Assembly: GCA_023433925.1 (NCBI GenBank)
Contig: JAEYTO010000024.1
Span: forward strand, 1 to 64,000
Length of the DNA: 64,000 bases
DNA from: Pseudomonadota bacterium
Lineage (GTDB): Bacteria; Desulfobacterota; Desulfovibrionia; Desulfovibrionales; Desulfovibrionaceae
Reading direction: 5' to 3'
Position 1 is the stretch's first letter; each line of letters opens with the position of its first letter. Made by a program: the position numbers and the translations under genes. The notes below the pieces were generated by a model. That model was not told the origin of the DNA. It saw nothing but the letters and a program-made list of their open reading frames with translations, and did not search any database. Below are positions 1 through 8,091 of this stretch, in pieces.

Positions 1-117
1 GAAGAGCCCAGGCCGGCCTCCCATCCGTCAGTCGAACGTCGTTCGCCCATGGGGGCGGCGGGCGCTTCCTCGCGTGGCGCGCATGCGCTATGCTCGCCCG
101 CAACCAGGAGGCCGATC

Positions 118-1107
118 ATGAAAGCCATGCTGCTCCGCGAATTCGGCGAGAAGGCCCGCTTCGAGGAAACGGATATTCCCAGGCCCGAGGTCAGGCCGGG
201 CCATGTCCTCGTGCGCGTCAAAGCGACGAGCTTCAATCCCGTGGACTACAAGATCAGGACGCTCGGCCAGCCCTTCGGCCCGGAGCTGCCGGCCGTGCTC
301 CACGGCGACGTGGCGGGCGTGGTGGAGGCGGTGGGCGAGGGCGTCACGAGCCTGAAGCCGGGCGACAAGGTTTATGGCTGCGCGGGTGGTGTGCGCGGCA
401 CGGGCGGGGCCTTGGCCGAGTACATGCTCTGCGACGCGGAGCTCCTCGCGCCCATGCCCGCTAACCTCGGCTTCGCCGAGGCGGCGGCCCTGCCGCTCGT
501 GGCCCTCACGGCCTGGCAAGGGCTGCACGACATGGCCAGCGTGGTCCAGGGCATGCGCGTGCTCGTGCACGGCGCGACCGGCGGCGTGGGCCACGCGGCG
601 GCGCAGATCGCCAAGGCGCTGGGCGCGCGCGTGGCCGGCACGGTCGGCAGCCAGGAGCGCGCGGACCTGGCCGCGACCCTGGGCGTGGACGACGTGATCC
701 TCTACAAGCAGGAGCCTGTCGAGGACTACGTGCAATGGCTCACGGACGGCAAGGGCTTCGACGTGGTCTTCGACACCGTGGGCGGCCCGAACCTCGAAAA
801 ATGCTTCCCGGCCACGAAGCTTTACGGCCACGTCGTGACGAGCGTGGCGCGCGGGGAGCACGACCTGTCCCTGGCCCACGCGCGCGGCCTGACCATCCAC
901 TGCGTGTTCATGCTCCTGCCGCTGGTCAGCGGAGAGAATCGCGCCCACTACGGCCAGGTCCTGCGCACGCTCGCGGACTGGGCCGACAACGGCTCCCTGC
1001 GCCCGCTGCTCGACAAGCGCCGCTTCGCGGTCACCGAGGCCAACGAAGCCCACGAGTACTGGGCCGCCGGAAAGCACACCGGCAAGATCGTCCTGGAGTG
1101 GCGCTGA
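118..1107 (+). CDS. Zinc-independent medium-chain alcohol dehydrogenase / quinone oxidoreductase family protein
   Basis: A 329-residue NAD(P)H-dependent oxidoreductase of the medium-chain dehydrogenase superfamily. The N-terminal GroES-like substrate domain covers about residues 1-125. The Rossmann domain starts with the nucleotide-binding motif GATGGVG at 152-158. The usual GHE zinc-ligand motif is replaced by HGDVAG near 62-67, which points to the zinc-free quinone-oxidoreductase branch (reduction of quinones or enones) rather than a zinc alcohol dehydrogenase. The ATG at 118 follows a strong ribosome site (AGGAGG); an upstream in-frame ATG at 49 has none. It converges on the yqj operon, with a shared terminator hairpin between them. 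The exact substrate cannot be read from sequence. Confidence 0.88.
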   Translation: MKAMLLREFGEKARFEETDIPRPEVRPGHVLVRVKATSFNPVDYKIRTLGQPFGPELPAVLHGDVAGVVEAVGEGVTSLKPGDKVYGCAGGVRGTGGALAEYMLCDAELLAPMPANLGFAEAAALPLVALTAWQGLHDMASVVQGMRVLVHGATGGVGHAAAQIAKALGARVAGTVGSQERADLAATLGVDDVILYKQEPVEDYVQWLTDGKGFDVVFDTVGGPNLEKCFPATKLYGHVVTSVARGEHDLSLAHARGLTIHCVFMLLPLVSGENRAHYGQVLRTLADWADNGSLRPLLDKRRFAVTEANEAHEYWAAGKHTGKIVLEWR

Positions 1108-1168
1108 GGCGAGATCCCGGCGCGGACGCGACCCGAGTCTTCGAGGGCCGTGGCCGCGCCGAAAGAGG

Positions 1169-1241
1169 GGTCCAGGGGGCCCTATCTGGATAAGGGCCCC
1201 TGGCGGGTGAGAGTCCGAGAGAGGGCCGCGCCCTCTCTCGG
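1169..1241 (-). repeat. Dispersed double-hairpin repeat, copy A
   Basis: Read on the minus strand, this is hairpin 1 (GAGAGGGC/GCCCTCTC type), then CTCACCCGCCA, then hairpin 2 (AGGGGCCC/GGGCCCCCT), ending CTGGACCCC. The same two-hairpin layout recurs at 5086, 47877, 50427 and 50646. Here it sits between two convergent genes and also supplies the terminator stem. Confidence 0.75.
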
Positions 1242-1245
1242 TTTT
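1215..1245. terminator. Intrinsic terminator between convergent genes
   Basis: A perfect 12-bp GC-rich stem (1215-1226 with 1230-1241), 3-nt loop, followed by TTTT on the plus strand. It would end transcription of the dehydrogenase and possibly, in reverse, of the yqj operon. Confidence 0.75.
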
Positions 1246-1251
1246 CCTGAT

Positions 1252-1437
1252 TCAGCGCCGCAGGAGCTTCCAGGCGGCCACCGCGGGCGCGACGACCGCG
1301 GCCAGCCTGGCCAGCCTGGCCAGGCGACCGCGCCAGGCGGCAAGCTCCAGGCTGGCCGTGTCGCGCAGCACGTCGGCCTCGGCCGCCAGGGCCTGCTTGT
1401 GCAGGGCTAGGATTCGGAGCCGTTTCCCGAAAGCCAT
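1252..1437 (-). CDS. Small YqjK-like basic protein
   Basis: A 61-residue protein, last gene of a three-gene minus-strand operon whose first two members are YqjD- and YqjE-like. It begins MAFGKRLRILALHKQALAAE, is rich in Arg, Ala and Leu, and has a hydrophobic C-terminal half. Its start lies 31 bp inside the end of the upstream gene, consistent with translational coupling. The assignment rests on gene order (yqjD-yqjE-yqjK in enterobacteria) and size, since the sequence itself is low complexity. Function is unknown; neighbours suggest an envelope or stress role. Confidence 0.6.
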   Translation of the reverse strand: MAFGKRLRILALHKQALAAEADVLRDTASLELAAWRGRLARLARLAAVVAPAVAAWKLLRR

Positions 1438-1808
1438 GCGCGATCCTTGCCGAGTTCGCTGATGGTCTGCGCGAAGGGCGCTGGCCTGCGCCGCAGCCGA
1501 ACGGCCGAGAAGGCCAGGGCGGCCAGGCCGGCCAGCAGGAGCGCGCCGCCGCTCCAGGCCAGGGCCTCCAGGCGGTGCTCCTCGCCCACGGCCTGGATGA
1601 CGGCGAGCAGGCCGAGGATCAGGCCGATGAAGAGCAGGCCCAGGCCGAGCATGGCCCAGACCAGGACCTGCACGAACCTGACCTGCTCTTCCTTGAGCTC
1701 CAGGGACAGGAGCGCGAGCCGGTTCTGGAGGAGCGCCAGCCCCAGATCCGCGCCGCGCCGCGCGCCAGCGCCCGCGCCGGCCACGAGCGTGGCGAGCTTG
1801 AGGAGCAC
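1407..1808 (-). CDS. YqjE-like membrane protein (phage holin superfamily III type)
   Basis: A 133-residue protein with two hydrophobic segments (about residues 45-70 and 82-103) separated by a short polar turn, and charged ends. This fits the YqjE/DUF1469 family of small inner-membrane proteins. GTG is the likely start, 4 bp after the upstream yqjD stop, preceded by AGGAAG. It lies in an operon with YqjD-like and YqjK-like genes, the same order as in Escherichia coli. Despite the holin-like name there is no phage context; the role is probably membrane or stress related but not established. Confidence 0.75.
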   Translation of the reverse strand: MLLKLATLVAGAGAGARRGADLGLALLQNRLALLSLELKEEQVRFVQVLVWAMLGLGLLFIGLILGLLAVIQAVGEEHRLEALAWSGGALLLAGLAALAFSAVRLRRRPAPFAQTISELGKDRAWLSGNGSES

Positions 1809-1812
1809 GCGG

Positions 1813-2106
1813 CTACTTCCTGCCCACGAGCCAGCCCATGAGGAGCCCGACCGCGAAGGTCACGCCCATGGCGTGGTAGGGCTTTTCGTGCACGAGCTTG
1901 TCCGCGCACTTGGCCTGCTCCTTCACCTGCTCCTGAATCACCTCGTAGGCCGCCTGGGCGGACTTGAGGCTCTCTTCGAGCTTCTGCCGGGCCTGCCTGG
2001 TCTTCTGATCCATCTCGCCGGATGTGGCCTCGATGAGGTCCTTGGCGTTCCTGAGCATGTTCTGGAAGTCGCGCGAAAGGTTTTCCTTGGCGTTGGCGAA
2101 GTCCAT
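1813..2106 (-). CDS. DUF883 (ElaB/YqjD-type) membrane-anchored protein
   Basis: A 97-residue protein with a long amphipathic helical region (about residues 5-70) and a C-terminal transmembrane anchor ending GLLMGWLVGRK. This is the layout of ElaB/YqjD/DUF883 proteins; E. coli YqjD is a stationary-phase inner-membrane protein that binds ribosomes. It is the first gene of the yqjD-E-K-like operon, with a good ribosome site (GGAGGG) before ATG 2106. The ribosome-binding role is known for the E. coli protein and only inferred here. Confidence 0.82.
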   Translation of the reverse strand: MDFANAKENLSRDFQNMLRNAKDLIEATSGEMDQKTRQARQKLEESLKSAQAAYEVIQEQVKEQAKCADKLVHEKPYHAMGVTFAVGLLMGWLVGRK

Positions 2107-2332
2107 GGTTCCCTCCCTGTGTTCGTGATCGCCGGCGCGGGCCGATGGCCCACGATCCCTTGATACCAGGGAAAAGCTTTTTTGGGCAAGCGTTTACACC
2201 GTAGGCCGCCGGAACAGCCTGGGCCGGTTCGCGGGCCGTGCGTCCGTTCTTTTCCCGCCGCGACTTCCGCATTTCCCGCCCAGGTGCTAAAAGCTTTGGA
2301 ATGCGTGGCAAGACGCCTGCCTGAAGGAGCCT

Positions 2333-4072
2333 ATGAAGCCGGAAATCATGCAGCGGGAGTACAGCAGGTTCAAGGAGAACGTCTCCAGCCTTTTCGGCAG
2401 GCTCGTGGAGCTGAGCGCCGAGGCCGGCGACGCCGCGCTCCTGGCGGTCGCCCAGGGTCTGGTGCGCAACGTGAACGCGCCCTTCCTGTTCGTGGTCGTG
2501 GGCGAGGTCAAGGCCGGCAAGTCGAGCTTCATCAACGCCCTGCTCGGCGACGACATCTGCGACGTGGCGCCCGATCCGTGCACCGACGCCATCCAGAAGA
2601 TCGTCCACTCCGAGCGCAAGTACGAGCGTCGCGTATCCGAGCAGGTGCGCGAGGTGGGCGTGCCGAGCGACATCCTCCGGGAGATCGCCATCGTGGACAC
2701 GCCCGGCACGAACTCGATCATCGAACGCCACCAGGCGATCACCGAGGGCTTCATTCCCGAGGCCGACCTGGTGATCTTCGTCTTCCCGGCCACGAACCCC
2801 TATGCCCGCTCGGCCTGGGAGCTGTTCCGCCTCGTGCACGGCGACTGGCACAAGAAGATCATCTTCGTGCTCCAGCAGGCCGACCGGGCCAGCCCCGAGG
2901 AGCTGCGCGTGAACCTTGCGCGCGTGGCCGAGTACGCCCGCGAGCGCGGCATAACCGAGCCGCGCATCTTCCCGGTCTCGGCCAAGCTGTCCCGCGAGGG
3001 CAGGCCCGGCAGCGGCATGGAGGAGATCTGGGCCTACATCACCTCCACGGTCACGGGCGGCAGGCACTACGTGCTCAAGATGGAATCGCTCATCAGCACG
3101 GGCCTGCGCGCCCTGGACGGCGTGGACGAGGACCTGCGCGCCCACTCCGAGGCCCTGGCCAGGGACCGCGCCGAGCGCGAGACCATCCGCCGGGCCATGG
3201 AGCGCAGCAAGGAATACTCCCTGCGCGACGCCGACCTGCTCAAGGCCAAGCTCATGGAGGCCTACAGCCGCAACGCGGCGGAGATCGCCCAGGAGTTCCG
3301 GGAGGGGCTGGCCATCGGCAGCCTGGTGCGCTCCTCCATGGGCGGGCTGTTCAAGAGCCGCCGGCCGCTCAACGACTGGCTGGAGGGCCTGGGGGCCAAG
3401 TTCAGCCAGCGTTTTTCGCGCGATGTGGAGGCCGTGTCCCAGGAGGCCGCCGGCCGCATCACCGAGAACATCTCGCGCGTCATGGAAATCCTCCTGGAGG
3501 AGCTCAAGTCCACGCGCAGCCCCAAGCCCCAAAGCCTGCGTGTCTCGACCATCACGGGCAAGCGGCTGTCGGTCATCAACACGTGCATCGACAACGTGCT
3601 CGCGCTCCTGCGCGACGAGTCCCTGAGCGGCAGGCTGCGGCCCACGGGGCTGGAGCGCCTCGGCGAGCAGACCGTGGTGGGCGGGTTCCTGACCGCCGTG
3701 GGCGCGATCATCGCCGCCACGGTGCACTCGGTCTTCTTCGACGTGACCGGCGGCATCCTGACCATGCTCGGCGCGCTCCTGGCCATCAACACCCTGGCCC
3801 TCAAGCGCCGGGGCGTCATCCGCCGCTTCGAGCAGGGTTTCGACGAGGGTCGCGAACGCTTCGAGCGCGACCTGTCCGAGAGCCTCTCGGCTCAGATCGA
3901 GGTCATCTACTCGGATCTGGACATGGCCTTTCAGCCCTTCTACGAGAACATCCGCGAGCGCGAGGAGCGCCTGGACAACCTGACCGGCAAGGCCAAGGCC
4001 CTGCGCCTGGCCCTGGAAGGCGAACTGTCCGGCGCGCGGGCCCTGGCCGAGGCTCGGGCAAGCTCGTCGTAG
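2333..4072 (+). CDS. Bacterial dynamin-like GTPase
   Basis: A 579-residue large GTPase. G1 is GEVKAGKSS at 57-65, the G2 Thr lies in CTDAI (about 84), and G3 is DTPG at 122-125. The G4 position reads QQAD at 181-184 instead of N/TKxD. The middle (about 250-440) is helical stalk, and 448-490 is a strongly hydrophobic hairpin matching the membrane-inserting paddle of bacterial dynamin-like proteins. A helical tail follows. The family binds and remodels membranes in a GTP-dependent way. It is transcribed alone, divergent from the yqj operon. ATG 2333 follows a GGAG-type ribosome site. It lacks the paired second dynamin gene found in some bacteria. Confidence 0.85.
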   Translation: MKPEIMQREYSRFKENVSSLFGRLVELSAEAGDAALLAVAQGLVRNVNAPFLFVVVGEVKAGKSSFINALLGDDICDVAPDPCTDAIQKIVHSERKYERRVSEQVREVGVPSDILREIAIVDTPGTNSIIERHQAITEGFIPEADLVIFVFPATNPYARSAWELFRLVHGDWHKKIIFVLQQADRASPEELRVNLARVAEYARERGITEPRIFPVSAKLSREGRPGSGMEEIWAYITSTVTGGRHYVLKMESLISTGLRALDGVDEDLRAHSEALARDRAERETIRRAMERSKEYSLRDADLLKAKLMEAYSRNAAEIAQEFREGLAIGSLVRSSMGGLFKSRRPLNDWLEGLGAKFSQRFSRDVEAVSQEAAGRITENISRVMEILLEELKSTRSPKPQSLRVSTITGKRLSVINTCIDNVLALLRDESLSGRLRPTGLERLGEQTVVGGFLTAVGAIIAATVHSVFFDVTGGILTMLGALLAINTLALKRRGVIRRFEQGFDEGRERFERDLSESLSAQIEVIYSDLDMAFQPFYENIREREERLDNLTGKAKALRLALEGELSGARALAEARASSS

Positions 4073-4215
4073 CCGCGCGGGCTCCTCCCGCGCCTTCAGC
4101 CGGGATTGCTCCGCACTCCTGACGTCTTTTCTCACACGGTTGGCTAGCCATTGTCCCTCGATCTCCTTCCAATGCATTGACTTGTCCTTGCGTTTCGTGT
4201 CTAAGCTAGAATTAG

Positions 4216-4227
4216 TCCTAGTTAGGA
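4216..4227. promoter_or_regulatory. Palindromic candidate operator upstream of the rubredoxin-ferritin pair
   Basis: TCCTAGTTAGGA is a perfect 5-bp inverted repeat (TCCTA-GT-TAGGA) within an unusually AT-rich stretch, 74 bp before the rubredoxin start. A TTGACT -35-like hexamer lies at 4177-4182. The position and AT-richness would suit a Fur/PerR-type repressor site, but the sequence is not a clear match to either consensus. Confidence 0.35.
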
Positions 4228-4300
4228 TCAATTTGGAATAGACTTGATTCAGGAGTCGACAGGTCTGATCCGGCTCTGGAGAGCCGTAACGGGAGGAGCA

Positions 4301-4498
4301 ATGGCCGAAGCGCATGATATGTGGCAGTGTCAGATGGCCAACTGCGGGTATATCTACAACCCGGACAGGGGCGACCGGAGGGGCAAGTTCCCGGCGGGAA
4401 CCAGGTTCGAGGACCTGCCGGAGGATTGGAGATGCCCGGTCTGCAAGGCCTCGCGAAAGGCCTTCAAGTCCCTGGGCGAACCGGGTTCAGCCAAGTGA
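4301..4498 (+). CDS. Rubredoxin-like iron protein with CX4C first knuckle
   Basis: A 65-residue cytoplasmic electron carrier with one FeS4 site. Cysteines are at 10, 15, 45 and 48. The second knuckle CPVCK is normal in spacing, and CGYIYNP follows the first, as in rubredoxins. The first pair is spaced CX4C instead of the usual CX2C. Such longer knuckles are known from Rd-2-type rubredoxins of some Desulfovibrio. The start ATG 4301 has GGGAGG before it; an in-frame upstream ATG at 4244 has no ribosome site. The ferritin gene follows 54 bp later, suggesting a shared role in iron storage or oxygen defence. Confidence 0.88.
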   Translation: MAEAHDMWQCQMANCGYIYNPDRGDRRGKFPAGTRFEDLPEDWRCPVCKASRKAFKSLGEPGSAK

Positions 4499-4552
4499 GC
4501 CTGGGCCGAGTCCGCGAAACCAGTCGCAAAACACACGACACGGGAGAACGAC

Positions 4553-5071
4553 ATGCTCAAGGATAAGATGGAAAAGGCCTTGAACGATCAGGTCCAGTGG
4601 GAGCTCTATTCCGCGTACATCTATCTCGCCATGTCGGCCTGGTTCCAGGCCCAGGGCCTGCCCGGCTTCGCCAACTGGATGCGCATCCAGTTCCAGGAGG
4701 AGACCATGCACGCCATGAAGTTCCACGACTTCATCCTGGAGCGCGGCGGACGCGCCAGGCTCCAGGCCATCGACGCGCCCCCGCGCGACTGGAAGTCGCC
4801 GCTGGCGGCCTTCGAGCACGCCCTGGAGCACGAGGAGGGCGTCACCGAGCGCATCAACAAGCTCATGAGCCTGGCCCTGGAGGCCAAGGACCACGCCACG
4901 GCGATCTTCCTCCAGTGGTTCGTCACCGAGCAGATCGAAGAGGAAGCGAGCGTCCAGGACATCATCCAGAAGCTCAAGCTCACCGAGGGCGCGACCGGCG
5001 GCATGTTCATGCTCGACAAGGACCTGGCCGCCCGCGTGTTCACCCCGCCCGCGGCCGAGGCCGGGGCCTAG
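4553..5071 (+). CDS. ftnA: Non-haem ferritin
   Basis: A 172-residue four-helix ferritin that oxidises Fe2+ and stores it as a mineral core in a 24-mer cage. All ferroxidase-centre ligands of E. coli FtnA are present at the same numbers: Glu17, Glu50, His53, Glu94, Gln127 and Glu130. There is no Met haem ligand pattern that would favour bacterioferritin. It lies 54 bp downstream of the rubredoxin gene, likely in the same transcript. Rubredoxin could deliver electrons for iron release, which is inference. A double-hairpin repeat follows the stop codon. Confidence 0.93.
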   Translation: MLKDKMEKALNDQVQWELYSAYIYLAMSAWFQAQGLPGFANWMRIQFQEETMHAMKFHDFILERGGRARLQAIDAPPRDWKSPLAAFEHALEHEEGVTERINKLMSLALEAKDHATAIFLQWFVTEQIEEEASVQDIIQKLKLTEGATGGMFMLDKDLAARVFTPPAAEAGA

Positions 5072-5085
5072 GGCCAGGACAGGAG

Positions 5086-5150
5086 CCGGAGAGGGCGCGG
5101 CCCTCTCCGGACCTCACCCGCCCAAGGGGATGATCCTCTTGGGAATCCCC
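5086..5150 (+). repeat. Dispersed double-hairpin repeat, copy B
   Basis: Hairpin 1 has a 10-bp stem (5086-5095 with 5101-5110), followed by ACCTCACCCGCC and hairpin 2 (CCCAAG ... CTTGGG), ending AATCCCC. It lies directly after the ferritin gene and probably stabilises or ends that transcript. Confidence 0.75.
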
Positions 5151-5570
5151 GAGCAAGCGCCCCGAGGTTTGCGGCGTGTCGGTGCGCCCCGGTCGAGGCT
5201 GGTCACGGGCGTTCGTCTCCCCCGCATTGGTTTCACGGGTCGATTGTGGTATATTGAAAATTGCTCGGCGATGCTTCCAGGCCGACGCCGCACGGAGAGC
5301 CCCGTTCGTTCCGGTTTTTTACAGAACAAAGCCAATTGACCATTTAGCCTTACAGCCTCAAGGCTTGCGGTGCCTTGCCGGGCTGGGCTGAACCAGGCCC
5401 GCGAACCGGCCCGTGGCCGTTTGCCGAATAGGCCTTGCCGTTCACCGAATACCCGTCCGGCGTGGTTTGATTTCATTTGCGAAATATGTGATTCCCACCT
5501 GCGGGCGGCCTTCCCCAGCTCTGAGGAGCCGTGGCCCCTTTCCCGTCCCCATCCCACCCGAGGAGTGCCC
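5151..5570. other. 420-bp intergenic region before the cupin regulator
   Basis: No convincing coding frame. It holds a possible sigma70 promoter at 5227-5255 (TTGGTT, 17-bp spacer, TATATT) reading towards the XRE-cupin gene. An AT-rich patch at 5465-5495 (ATTTGCGAAATATG) is a possible operator. The long distance to the start at 5571 would leave a leader of about 300 nt; I recognise no riboswitch in it. Confidence 0.4.
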
Positions 5571-6128
5571 ATGTCCGAGAAGAAGCCCTACGAGGAGATC
5601 GCTCCGCGCCTGCGCGGCCTTCGTGAAGCCTGCGGCCTGAGCATGGAGGAGATTTCCCGCGCCACCGGCGCGAGCGCCGAGGAGGTCGCCAGGTTCGAAT
5701 CCGGGACCTGCGAGATTCCGGTCAGCTACCTGTTCAAGGTCGCCCAGGCCTGCGGCGTGGACACCACGGTGCTCATCTCCGGCGGGGAGGCCCATCTCAA
5801 GGCCTACACGCTCGTGCGCAAGGGCGAGGGGCTGTCCGTGGACCGCCGCAAGGACTACGCCTACAAGAGCCTGGCCTACCGCTTCACCGGCCGCAGGATG
5901 GAGCCCTTCATCGTCACCGTGCCGCCCAAGGCCGAGAACGAGCTGACCTATGCCCACCATCCGGGCCAGGAGTTCATCTTCATGCTCGAAGGCCGCCTGG
6001 AGATCCGCATCGGCCAGAACGTGGTGACCATGGAGCCCGGCGACAGCCTCTACTTCGACTCGACCACTCCCCATGGCCTGCGCGGCCTTGACGACAAGCC
6101 GGCCGTCTTCCTGGACGTGATCATCTAG
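5571..6128 (+). CDS. XRE-family regulator with C-terminal cupin domain
   Basis: A 185-residue protein. An N-terminal helix-turn-helix covers about residues 10-64 (LRGLREACGLSMEEISRATG) and a cupin_2 barrel about 105-180 (HHPGQEFIFMLEG, then PGDSLYFDSTTPHG). XRE-cupin proteins bind DNA and sense a small molecule in the barrel. ATG 5571 follows GAGGAG; a much longer in-frame extension to 5370 has no ribosome site. The acyl-CoA synthetase starts 21 bp downstream, so the two probably form one operon and the regulator likely responds to the synthetase's acid or CoA ester. Confidence 0.88.
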   Translation: MSEKKPYEEIAPRLRGLREACGLSMEEISRATGASAEEVARFESGTCEIPVSYLFKVAQACGVDTTVLISGGEAHLKAYTLVRKGEGLSVDRRKDYAYKSLAYRFTGRRMEPFIVTVPPKAENELTYAHHPGQEFIFMLEGRLEIRIGQNVVTMEPGDSLYFDSTTPHGLRGLDDKPAVFLDVII

Positions 6129-6149
6129 CCCGCGGCGAGGAGAACAGGA

Positions 6150-7799
6150 ATGGAAAAGTTCAAACCCACGTCCTACGAGGATTTCGTCAAGCGCTTCTCC
6201 CTGCGGGTGCCCGAGGGCTACAACTTCGCCTTCGACTTCCTGGACGCCGAGGCGGCCAAGGACCCGCAACGTCCGGCCATGGTGCACATCGACCCCGAGG
6301 GCAAGCGCCGCGACTACGACCTGGCCTTCTTCAGCCGCGAGTCCGCCCGTTTGGCCGACGCGCTCAAGGCCCAAGGGCTCAAGCGCGGCGACCGGGTCAT
6401 GCTCATCCTCTACCGTCGCGTGGAGTTCTGGGTGACCATGCTCGCCCTGCACAAGCTCGGGGCCGTGCCCATCCCCTCGCCCGCGCTGCTCACGGCCAAG
6501 GACATCGAGTTCCGGGTCAACTACGCCAAGATCAAGGCCGTGATCTGCGAGCATACCGTGGCCGAGCGCGTGGAGCAGGCCAAGGCGAACTGCCCGACGC
6601 TGGGACTGCTCGTGCAGGTGGCCGGCGACAGGCTCATGGACGGCTGGAAGGGCTACAACGCCATCCTCCAGACAGCCGCGGACGGCTATCCAGCGCCCAA
6701 GGGCAAGGACAAGCCCGGCGGCGACGACCCGCTGCTCATCTTCTTCACTTCCGGCACCACGGGCATGCCCAAGATGGCCGAGCACACCCACGGCTACGCC
6801 CTGGGCCATTACGCCACGGGCGTGTACTGGCACGACCTGCGGCCCGGCGACCTGCACCTGACCCTGGCCGACACGGGCTGGGGCAAGGCGGTCTGGGGCA
6901 AGTTCTACGGGCAATGGATGGCCGGAGCCACGGTCTTCACCTGGGACTTCCGGGGCAAGTTCGAGCCCGAGCACCTGCTGCGGCTCATGGCCGAGCACAA
7001 GGTCACGAGCTTCTGCGCGCCGCCCACGGTCTATCGCTTCCTTATCCGCCTGGACCTGTCCCGGTTCGACCTGTCGGCTTTGCGCCACTGCACCACGGCC
7101 GGCGAGCTGCTCAACGACGGCGTGTTCCACGAATGGAAGCGCAAGACCGGCTTGCCTATCCATGAAGGCTACGGACAGACCGAGACGACCTTGCAGCTGC
7201 TGACCCTGCCCTGCATGACGCCCAAGCCCGGCTCCATCGGCCGGCCAGCTCCAGGCTGGGATCTCCGCCTGCTCAAGGAGGACGGCTCGCCCTGCGCGCC
7301 CGGCGAGGAGGGCGAGATCTGCATCGCCGTGGAGCCCAAGCGGCCCGTGGGCCTGTTCACCGGCTACCTGGACGAGCCGGCCAAGACCGCCGCGGTGATC
7401 CACGACGGCTTCTATCATACGGGCGACAAGGCCTGGATGGACGAGGACGGCTACTTCTGGTTCCTGGGCCGCACCGACGACCTCATCAAGTCCTCGGGCT
7501 ACCGCATCGGGCCCTTCGAGGTCGAGAGCGCGCTCATCACCCATCCGGCGGTGGTGGAGGCGGCGGTGACGGGCGTGCCCGACCCGGTGCGCGGCCAGGC
7601 CGTCAAGGCCACGGTCGTGCTGGCCAAGGGCTATGACCCGAGCGAGGCGCTGACCAAGGAAATCCAGAACCACGTCAAGAAGGTCACCGCGCCCTACAAG
7701 TACCCGCGCATCATCGACTACGTTGCGGAGCTGCCCAAGACCATCTCGGGCAAGATCAAGCGCGCGGAGATCAGGCAGCGGGACGAGAAGAGGAACTAA
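6150..7799 (+). CDS. AMP-dependent acyl-CoA synthetase (acetate/short- or medium-chain acid type)
   Basis: A 549-residue ANL-superfamily ligase that activates a carboxylic acid via an acyl-adenylate and passes it to CoA. It has the P-loop FTSGTTGMPK near residue 200, GYGQTET near 345, the hinge region TGDKAWMDEDGYFWFLGRTDD (partly near 430), and the C-terminal catalytic lysine in SGKIKR near 533. Length and layout suit the acyl-CoA synthetases found beside XRE-cupin genes in anaerobes. The substrate is not determinable by eye. A GC-rich hairpin follows the stop. Confidence 0.88.
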   Translation: MEKFKPTSYEDFVKRFSLRVPEGYNFAFDFLDAEAAKDPQRPAMVHIDPEGKRRDYDLAFFSRESARLADALKAQGLKRGDRVMLILYRRVEFWVTMLALHKLGAVPIPSPALLTAKDIEFRVNYAKIKAVICEHTVAERVEQAKANCPTLGLLVQVAGDRLMDGWKGYNAILQTAADGYPAPKGKDKPGGDDPLLIFFTSGTTGMPKMAEHTHGYALGHYATGVYWHDLRPGDLHLTLADTGWGKAVWGKFYGQWMAGATVFTWDFRGKFEPEHLLRLMAEHKVTSFCAPPTVYRFLIRLDLSRFDLSALRHCTTAGELLNDGVFHEWKRKTGLPIHEGYGQTETTLQLLTLPCMTPKPGSIGRPAPGWDLRLLKEDGSPCAPGEEGEICIAVEPKRPVGLFTGYLDEPAKTAAVIHDGFYHTGDKAWMDEDGYFWFLGRTDDLIKSSGYRIGPFEVESALITHPAVVEAAVTGVPDPVRGQAVKATVVLAKGYDPSEALTKEIQNHVKKVTAPYKYPRIIDYVAELPKTISGKIKRAEIRQRDEKRN

Positions 7800-7807
7800 C
7801 GTGAGGT

Positions 7808-7834
7808 CCGGAGAGGGGCGACGCCCCTCTCCGG
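7808..7834. repeat. GC-rich hairpin, half copy of the dispersed repeat (copy C)
   Basis: A 13-bp perfect stem (CCGGAGAGGGGCG/CGCCCCTCTCCGG) right after the acyl-CoA synthetase. It matches hairpin 1 of the dispersed element; hairpin 2 is missing. It probably acts as a transcript end for this gene and the convergent small gene at 7881. No T-run follows. Confidence 0.65.
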
Positions 7835-7880
7835 CCACAATCTCCGCGTCAGGCCCCGAACCGGGGCGCTCTCCCTACTT

Positions 7881-8039
7881 TCAGCAACCCGGCTGGCCCG
7901 GATGGCCGCAGCAGGCCTGCCGCTTGGCGAAGCGCGCCTTCATGTTGCTCGCGAACAGGCGCAGCTTTTCGCCGAGCGGCATGGGCTGGCGCAGGTTTTT
8001 CAGCACATCGCGCATGTTGGGCCGCTTGTCGGCGCACAT
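7881..8039 (-). CDS. Small cysteine-containing protein downstream of glnA
   Basis: A 52-residue basic protein beginning MCADKRPNMRDVLKNLRQPM and ending QACCGHPGQPGC. The start ATG has an excellent ribosome site (CAGGAGG, 6 nt upstream). The CC-G-x-PGxPGC tail resembles short metal-binding tails, so a role in metal binding is plausible but unproven. It lies 52 bp after glnA on the same strand and is likely cotranscribed. I do not recognise a named family with confidence. Confidence 0.7.
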   Translation of the reverse strand: MCADKRPNMRDVLKNLRQPMPLGEKLRLFASNMKARFAKRQACCGHPGQPGC

Positions 8040-8091
8040 GGGAAATCCTCCTGGTTTGAAGTGATCCCCCTCGCCACTGCTCTATTCCCCT

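Noticed and set aside
1619..4315. An 898-codon minus-strand frame covering the dynamin gene
   Set aside because: It is the antisense shadow of a clear GTPase gene in GC-rich DNA; it has Gln/Arg/Ala-rich low-complexity sequence and no domain.
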